This document shows, piece after piece, positions 59,121-64,000 of a stretch of DNA of 64,000 bases. Origin of the DNA: Desulfocurvus vexinensis DSM 17965 (lineage in GTDB: Bacteria; Desulfobacterota; Desulfovibrionia; Desulfovibrionales; Desulfovibrionaceae); assembly GCF_000519125.1 (NCBI RefSeq), contig NZ_KI912582.1:62001-126000 (forward strand), read 5' to 3'. Numbering within the stretch: the stretch's first letter is position 1; each line of letters opens with the position of its first letter. Both the position numbers and the translations under genes were made by a program. The notes under the pieces are model-generated. The model was not told the origin of the DNA, did not search any database, and saw only the letters and a list, made by a program, of their open reading frames with translations.

Positions 59121-60032
59121 ATGGCCGGGAACGGGCAGGACATGCCCCTGGGCTATCGGCTGCTCGAGGCGGGGGCCCACGTTTTCGACGCGCTGCACTG
59201 CTTCTGGGAGCGGGAGCGCACCGTGCGCCGCGTGGCCACGCTGCTGGTGCTGGCCTTCATGGGCTCGCTGGCGGTCATCGAGCTCAACCGTCTGGGGCTC
59301 ATCGGCGGGCACCTTTCGCGCATCCTGCCCACCAATCTGTTCTACGCCGTGAACTTCGCCTTCACCCTGGTGCTGGTGGTCGAGGTGGTCAGCATGATCT
59401 TCGTGCTGCCCCGGTCCTTCTCGCGCTCGGTGGGCAAGCAGTTCGAGATCCTGGCGCTGATTCTCATGCGCAACTCCTTCAAGGAACTGGTGAACCTGCA
59501 CACCGTGATCCACTACCCCGACGACCTGGAGACGCTGCTGCGCATCCTGTCCGACGGGGTGGGGGCGCTGGTGGTGTTCTTCCTGCTGGGGGTCTACGCG
59601 CGCCTGCCCAGGGGCCAGGAGGCGGTGCGCGACGGGGCGGGGCTGTACGCCTTCGTGCTCACCAAGAAGGTGCTGGCCCTGGCGCTGCTGGCGGTGTTCT
59701 GCGGGCTGGGGCTGTACAACGGCTGGCGCTTCGCCGCAGGCGGGGAGCTGGTGGATTTCTTCCAGGTCTTCTACACCGTGCTCATCTTCTCGGACATCTT
59801 CGTGGTCCTGCTGTCCCAGCGCTACCTGCCGTCGTTCCACGCGGTGTTCCGCAACTCCGGCTTGGCGCTGACCACGCTGATCATCCGCCTGGCGCTGTCG
59901 TCCCCGCCGTTTCTCAACACGGCGCTGGGGATCACGGCGGCGGGCTTCGCCGTGGTGCTGACCTATGTCTGCAACCTGGCGTTTGCGCGCGGCGACGGGG
60001 CCTGCCCGGGCGAGGATGGCCGTGCGGGCTAG
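59121..60032 (+). CDS. Multi-helix membrane protein coupled to hemerythrin, unknown
   Basis: 303 residues with about seven or eight hydrophobic segments (LLVLAFMGSLAVIEL, LFYAVNFAFTLVLVVEVVSM, VLALALLAVFCGLGLY, FFQVFYTVLIFSDIFVVLLS). A conserved-looking cytosolic stretch, KQFEILALILMRNSFKEL, sits between helices. The ATG follows the hemerythrin stop with no gap. I recognise no transporter or enzyme motif. The arrangement suggests a membrane partner that uses or responds to O2 bound by the hemerythrin. Confidence 0.75.
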   Translation: MAGNGQDMPLGYRLLEAGAHVFDALHCFWERERTVRRVATLLVLAFMGSLAVIELNRLGLIGGHLSRILPTNLFYAVNFAFTLVLVVEVVSMIFVLPRSFSRSVGKQFEILALILMRNSFKELVNLHTVIHYPDDLETLLRILSDGVGALVVFFLLGVYARLPRGQEAVRDGAGLYAFVLTKKVLALALLAVFCGLGLYNGWRFAAGGELVDFFQVFYTVLIFSDIFVVLLSQRYLPSFHAVFRNSGLALTTLIIRLALSSPPFLNTALGITAAGFAVVLTYVCNLAFARGDGACPGEDGRAG

Positions 60033-60190
60033 GCGCCCGGGCGCGGGGGGCGCCCACCGGGGCGCTGGCGCCGCTGTTCCTCGGCCTCGCGGCGCAGGAT
60101 GTCCGCGAAGCGCGAACGGGACTCGCGCCCCGCGCGCAGCAGGTAGTACACCGCCCCGGCGGCGGCCAGCATGAGCAGCAACCAGCTCAC
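60029..60190 (-). CDS. Small single-TM protein
   Basis: 53 residues from GTG 60190, fixed by GGAGGAG six bases upstream. One N-terminal membrane helix (WLLLMLAAAGAVYYLL) is followed by a basic tail rich in Arg and Pro. The start overlaps the end of a zinc-ribbon ORF (GTGA), so the two are coupled. The end overlaps the convergent membrane-protein gene by four bases. No family known. Confidence 0.6.
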   Translation of the reverse strand: MSWLLLMLAAAGAVYYLLRAGRESRSRFADILRREAEEQRRQRPGGRPPRPGA

Positions 60191-60411
60191 GGCGTCTCCT
60201 CCCTTTTTCGCCCGGCCCGGGGCGCGGTGTCCGGCGTGCCGCCAGGCGCGGCCTCCCAGGGCGCATCGCGCGCCTGCTCCACGGCCTCGCGGCAGTGCCG
60301 CGCGTCGAGCATGAGCCCGCATCCCGTGCAGGCCACCCGCGCCGTGGCTCAGCGCCCGGTGAGCACCGCCCGCGCGCCGCAGGCCGGGCAGGGGATGGTC
60401 AGGTCGTCCAT
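60187..60411 (-). pseudogene. Small zinc-ribbon ORF interrupted by an in-frame TGA
   Basis: From ATG 60411 the frame reads MDDLTIPCPACGARAVLTGR, then TGA at 60349-60351 (codon 21), then continues open with VACTGCGLMLDARHC to a second TGA at 60187. The two CxxCG knuckles on either side of the TGA would together make one ordinary zinc ribbon, so the frame is biologically continuous. Possible explanations are a nonsense mutation (TGG to TGA), readthrough, selenocysteine insertion, or a sequence error. A small stem GCCAC/GTGGC starts right after the TGA. The last codon overlaps the GTG of the next small gene. Confidence 0.5.
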
Positions 60412-60684
60412 GGCCGGACTATGCGCCAAACCCGGGCCGGGGGCAAGACGGCGGACCCGGGGCCCGGCCGTCACGGATTGTTCACCGCATCGCCTCCTGC
60501 CCGCGATGCAAGGCAGGGCCTTGGGGGGTAGACCGTGTCCTGGCACACCCCACAGGGGCGGACTTGTCCGCCACCTCCGCAACCTCCGCCAGCCTCGCGG
60601 ACAGGGGCGGCGCGGAACCCCACCTTCCGCGCCGCCTTCCTCGTTGTCCTTCGCACCATGGGGCTTTTGCCCCAAGGAGCACGC

Positions 60685-62163
60685 ATGGCCCTGATGCCGA
60701 TGCCCCGCGCAAGCCGCGCCGCCCTGTTTTTCCTGGTCCTGGCCCTGGCCCTGGCGGCCCTGCCGGGGGCCGCCAGGGGCGGGCAGGAGCCGCGCTACGT
60801 GTTCCTGTTCATCGGCGACGGCATGGGCATCGCCCAGCGCGCCGCCGCCGCCGCCTACCTGGGCCGCCCCCTGGCCATGGACGCTTTCCCGGCCCACGGC
60901 GTGACCACGACCTTCGCCAGCGACAGCTTCGTCACCGACTCGGCGGCCTCGGCCACGGCCCTGGCCTCGGGCGTCAAGACCAGCCTGGGCCGCCTGGGCC
61001 TGGGGCCGGACCTGGCCCCCCTGGCCTCGGTGGCCGAGCTGGCGCGCGACCGGGGCATGCGCGTGGGCATCGTCTCCAGCGTCTCGCTGGACCACGCCAC
61101 CCCCGCGGCCTTCTACGCCCATGTGCCCTCGCGCGGGCAGTACCACGAGATCGCCCGTGCCCTGGTGGCCAGCGGCTTCGACTACTTCGGCGGCGGCGGC
61201 CTGCGCGACCCCGGGGGCAACCGGGACCGCAGCCCCCTGGGCGACGCCCTGGGGCAGGCCCGGGCCTGGGGCTGGCAGGTGGCCGTGGGCCGCGAGGCCA
61301 TGGCCGGGCTGCGGCCCGGGCAGCGGGCCATCGCCATCAACGCCCGGCTGCGCGACGGCCAGTCCCTGCCCTACAGCATGGACATGACTCCCGAGGACGT
61401 GACCCTGGCCGAATTCACGGCCAAAGGCATAGAACTCCTGGATAACCCCCAGGGTTTCTTCATGATGGTCGAGGGCGGCAAGATCGATTGGGCCTGCCAC
61501 GCCAACGACGCCGCCGCCGCCCTGGCCGACACCCTGGCCTTCGACCGGGCCGTGGGCGTGGCTGCGCGCTTCGCCGCCAGCCGCCCCGGGCAGGTGCTGG
61601 TGGTGGCCACCGGCGACCACGAGTGCGGAGGGCTGACCCTCTCGCTGTCGGGCACGCGGCCCATGGCCTTTCCCGAGGTGCTGCGCCACCAGCGCATGTC
61701 CCTGCAACGCTTTGCCGACGAGGTGCTGCCCGGGTTCGCCCGGGGCCCGGGCCTGGGGCGCTTCGAGGCCCTGTTGCCCCTGCTGGGCGAGCTGTTCGGC
61801 CTGGGCACGGACGGCGCCGCGCCCCTGGCCCTGGACGCGCACGAGCTGGAGACGCTGCGCGCGGCCTTTGCCCGCTCCCCGGCCGGGGGCGGCCCGGCGC
61901 CCGCATCGGGCGGCTACGACCCGCTGGTCGTGGCCCTGGGCAGCATCCTGGGCCGCAAGGCCGGGCTGGGCTGGACCTCCCAGCGCCACAGCGGGGTGCC
62001 GGTGAGCACCTCGGCCCTGGGCGTGGGCCAGGAGCGGTTCAGCGGCGCCTACGACAACGCGGCCCTGGGCCGCACGCTGCTGGCCCTCATGGGCCTTGGC
62101 CCCGGCCCGGCCCTGCCCGCCCGCACCGTCGCCTTGCGGACCGTGCCGTCCGCCCTGCCTTGA
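60685..62163 (+). CDS. Alkaline phosphatase
   Basis: 492 residues. A signal peptide (ALFFLVLALALAALPGAARG) directs it to the periplasm. The PhoA-superfamily site has metal ligands in FLFIGDGMGIAQ and the nucleophile Ser in TDSAASATALASGVKT. GGKIDWACHANDA and VVATGDHECGGL supply further metal ligands. ATG 60685 follows AAGGAG. A small GGGGCTTTTGCCCC hairpin lies just before that site; no Pho box was identified. It overlaps the next gene by four bases. Confidence 0.94.
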   Translation: MALMPMPRASRAALFFLVLALALAALPGAARGGQEPRYVFLFIGDGMGIAQRAAAAAYLGRPLAMDAFPAHGVTTTFASDSFVTDSAASATALASGVKTSLGRLGLGPDLAPLASVAELARDRGMRVGIVSSVSLDHATPAAFYAHVPSRGQYHEIARALVASGFDYFGGGGLRDPGGNRDRSPLGDALGQARAWGWQVAVGREAMAGLRPGQRAIAINARLRDGQSLPYSMDMTPEDVTLAEFTAKGIELLDNPQGFFMMVEGGKIDWACHANDAAAALADTLAFDRAVGVAARFAASRPGQVLVVATGDHECGGLTLSLSGTRPMAFPEVLRHQRMSLQRFADEVLPGFARGPGLGRFEALLPLLGELFGLGTDGAAPLALDAHELETLRAAFARSPAGGGPAPASGGYDPLVVALGSILGRKAGLGWTSQRHSGVPVSTSALGVGQERFSGAYDNAALGRTLLALMGLGPGPALPARTVALRTVPSALP

Positions 62164-63314
62164 GCCTCGTCCGGCCCCCCCTTGCGCCGCGCCTGTCGCG
62201 CGACACCGTGCTGGCCCTGGCCTTTGCGCTGCTCACGGCGGTGCTGGCTTGGCTGCCCACCGGGCCCCCGGCGGCGCAGGGCGAGGGGCGCCCGGCGCTG
62301 GTGCTGGCCGTGGACGACACCCAGGTCCAGCGCATGGGGCTGATGACCGTGGGCGAGCAGCGGCTGACCCTGCGCCTGCTGTCCGGCCCGCAGCGGGGCC
62401 TGGAGCTGGAGGCCGTGAACCCCCTGCTGGGGCAGATGGAGCGCGACAAGCTCTTCGCCCCGGGCGACACGGCCCACGTGGTGCTGACCAAGGACCAGGC
62501 GGGCCGCGTGGTCTTCGCCCACCCGCAGGACCACTACCGCCTGGACCTGGAACTGGTGCTGCTGGGACTCCTGGCCGCGCTGCTGGTGGCCTTCGCGGGC
62601 TGGACCGGGGTCCGCGCGCTGCTGTCCTTCGTGTTCGCGGGGGTGGTGCTGTGGAAGGTGCTGGTGCCGCTGCTGCTGCGCGGGGTGGACCCGGTGTGGG
62701 CCACCCTGGGGGTGACCACACTGCTGTCGGCGGCCATCATCTTCCTGGTGGCCGGGCTGACGCGCACGGGCCTGGCGGCCTTCTGCGGGACCATGCTCGG
62801 CGTGGGCACGGCCTGCGCCCTGGCGCTGTACTTCACGGCCCGCTTTCACATGAACGGGGCCGTGCTGCCCTTTTCCGAAACCCTGCTCTACGCCGGATAC
62901 CAGCACCTGGACCTGGCGCGCATCTACGCCGCCGGGGTCTTCCTCTCCGCCTCGGGCGCGGTGATGGACCTGGCCATGGACGTGGCGGCGAGCATGGGCG
63001 AGCTGGCGGCCAAGAGGCCGGACATGGGGCGGGGGGAACTGCTGCGCTCGGGCCTGCGCGTGGGCCGGGCCGTGGTCGGCACCATGACCACCACCCTGCT
63101 TTTGGCCTACTGCGGCGGGGCTGTGACCCTGCTCATGGCCTTCATGGCCCAGGGCGTGCCCCTGGCGACCACGAGCAATCTGGTTTTCGTGGCCGCCGAG
63201 GTGTTGCGGACCCTGGCGGGCTCCTTCGGGCTGGTGGCCGTGGCGCCGTTCACGGCCCTGTGCGGGGCGGTGATCTTCGCCCCCCGGCACCCCCCGGCGC
63301 GCCCGGTCGGCTAG
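62160..63314 (+). CDS. YibE/F-like membrane protein
   Basis: 384 residues. The start is taken as TTG 62160, overlapping the phosphatase stop (TTGA), because it supplies basic residues before the first hydrophobic segment. A periplasmic domain (about 40-130) follows, then about seven membrane helices with family blocks SASGAVMDLAMDVAASMGE and MTTTLLLAYCGGAVTLLM. YibE/F proteins are multi-pass membrane proteins of unproven function. The end overlaps the converging AEC gene by four bases. Confidence 0.85.
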   Translation: MSLVRPPLAPRLSRDTVLALAFALLTAVLAWLPTGPPAAQGEGRPALVLAVDDTQVQRMGLMTVGEQRLTLRLLSGPQRGLELEAVNPLLGQMERDKLFAPGDTAHVVLTKDQAGRVVFAHPQDHYRLDLELVLLGLLAALLVAFAGWTGVRALLSFVFAGVVLWKVLVPLLLRGVDPVWATLGVTTLLSAAIIFLVAGLTRTGLAAFCGTMLGVGTACALALYFTARFHMNGAVLPFSETLLYAGYQHLDLARIYAAGVFLSASGAVMDLAMDVAASMGELAAKRPDMGRGELLRSGLRVGRAVVGTMTTTLLLAYCGGAVTLLMAFMAQGVPLATTSNLVFVAAEVLRTLAGSFGLVAVAPFTALCGAVIFAPRHPPARPVG

Positions 63315-64000
63315 CCCAGCAGGGCGATGACCACGGGCAGGGTCAGGGCCGCCAGCAGGGTCTGGGCGGAGATGATGGCTGCCATGAGGTCGGCGTCGCC
63401 GCCGAGCTGGCGGGCCAGGATGTAGGCCGAGGTGGCCGTGGGCAGGGCCGCGAAGATCACGGCCACGTCCAGGGCCGTGCCCCGGGCCCCGAACAACAGG
63501 CACAGCAGGGCTGTCGCCAGGGGCAGCACGACCAGCTTGGCTCCCGAGGCCCACAGCGCGGGCCGCAGGGCGCCGCCCAGGGCCCCTGGGCGCAGGCCCG
63601 CGCCCACGGCCAGCAGGCCCATGGGCAGGGCCGCCCGGGCCAGCACGGCCAGGGCCTCGTAGACGCTTTCGGGCAGCCGCAGGCCCGAGAGGTTCAGGGC
63701 GAACCCCGCCACGCAGCCCAGGATCAGCGGATTCTTCGCCAGCTCCCGCACCAGTCCCATCCCGTGGCCGTTGGCCCCGCCGCCCAGGCGCGCCACCACC
63801 GGCACGCACATCAGGTTGATGAGCGGAATCAGGGCCACCATGGCCACCGCCGCCAGGGCCAGGCCGTGGGGGCCGTGGAGCGCCGCCACCAGGGCCAGCC
63901 CCACGTAGGTGTTCATGCGCACCCCGCCCTGGAACACCGAGGAGAAGGCCGGGCCGTCCAGGCCCGTGCGCCCGCGCAGGGCCAGCAGCCCGGCGCCGGT
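63311..64000 (-). CDS. AEC family permease, C-terminal part (cut by window edge)
   Basis: The frame is open to the last base, so the N-terminus lies outside. About 229 residues are visible, with seven helices of the auxin-efflux-carrier fold: QGGVRMNTYVGLAL, ELAKNPLILGCVAGFALNL, and the C-terminal ALPTATSAYILARQLGGDADL. The last motif contains the conserved helix break of the family. It transports organic acids or similar small anions across the inner membrane; substrate unknown. Confidence 0.9.
   Translation of the reverse strand, partial: TGAGLLALRGRTGLDGPAFSSVFQGGVRMNTYVGLALVAALHGPHGLALAAVAMVALIPLINLMCVPVVARLGGGANGHGMGLVRELAKNPLILGCVAGFALNLSGLRLPESVYEALAVLARAALPMGLLAVGAGLRPGALGGALRPALWASGAKLVVLPLATALLCLLFGARGTALDVAVIFAALPTATSAYILARQLGGDADLMAAIISAQTLLAALTLPVVIALLG

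Noticed and set aside
1-64000. tRNA, rRNA or CRISPR features
   Set aside because: I saw no regularly spaced repeats, no rRNA-like conserved blocks and no convincing tRNA cloverleaf in the intergenic regions; a covariance search would settle the tRNA question.

Overview
The window is very GC-rich bacterial chromosome. It looks like a motile, anaerobic, sulfate-reducer-type member of the Desulfovibrionales (Desulfobacterota). I infer this from the gene set: an anaerobic glycyl-radical ribonucleotide reductase, a tetraheme NrfH paired with a lipoprotein pentaheme NrfA, a class I hybrid cluster protein, a four-cluster ferredoxin beside a GltD-like flavoprotein, bacteriohemerythrin, HD-GYP and GGDEF-EAL proteins, a TRAP transporter and a flagellin. 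No rRNA, tRNA, CRISPR array, intact insertion sequence or prophage was found. Both edges cut genes: the 3' part of nrdD on the left and an AEC-family permease on the right.

Layout. 1-2.4 kb: nrdD end, then a lower-GC island with two small membrane proteins and a frameshifted zinc-ribbon remnant, then an Rrf2 regulator. 2.7-7.0 kb (minus): a TRAP operon dctP-flavin reductase-dctQ-dctM, followed by cbiC. 7.2-13.9 kb: small proteins, a flavoprotein/ferredoxin/thiamine-binding trio, an MBL-fold protein and an MFS exporter. 14-16.6 kb: a gene-poor stretch with an orphan terminator, then terC under a yybP-ykoY type Mn riboswitch. 16.6-24.3 kb: iron alcohol dehydrogenase overlapping a PAS-PAS-GGDEF-EAL protein, argJ, an HD hydrolase and a GAF-HD-GYP protein. 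24.5-28.1 kb: mlaE-mlaF-mlaD lipid transport operon plus a YfcE-like phosphoesterase. 28.4-29.4 kb: flagellin with a sigma-28 promoter. 29.6-37.5 kb: RNA and tRNA modification genes, hemW and serB. 37.8-42.8 kb: paaK-like/chaN-like/mutM/murJ operon. 43-47.4 kb: a MocR regulator divergent from a LysE exporter, a CBS-ACT protein, a PHP protein and a Trm112-like protein. 47.5-51.4 kb: potDABC polyamine uptake. 51.7-53.3 kb: two Hsp20 genes separated by a hairpin repeat, then DinB. 53.4-57.4 kb: nrfHA and hcp. 57.7-64 kb: SHOCT/TM2-like protein, hemerythrin with a membrane partner, small zinc-ribbon genes, alkaline phosphatase, YibE/F protein and AEC permease.

The clearest regulatory story is nitrogen stress. 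nrfHA and hcp each carry the palindrome TTGAC-N4-GTCAA with the same 22-base distance to a -10-like hexamer. This is what a shared CRP/FNR-family activator (HcpR type) would need to control nitrite reduction and NO/hydroxylamine detoxification together. Other points of interest are the Mn riboswitch of terC, an in-frame TGA inside a zinc-ribbon ORF, an operator overlapping the start codon of an apparently leaderless MocR gene, and a terminator with no recognised gene upstream.
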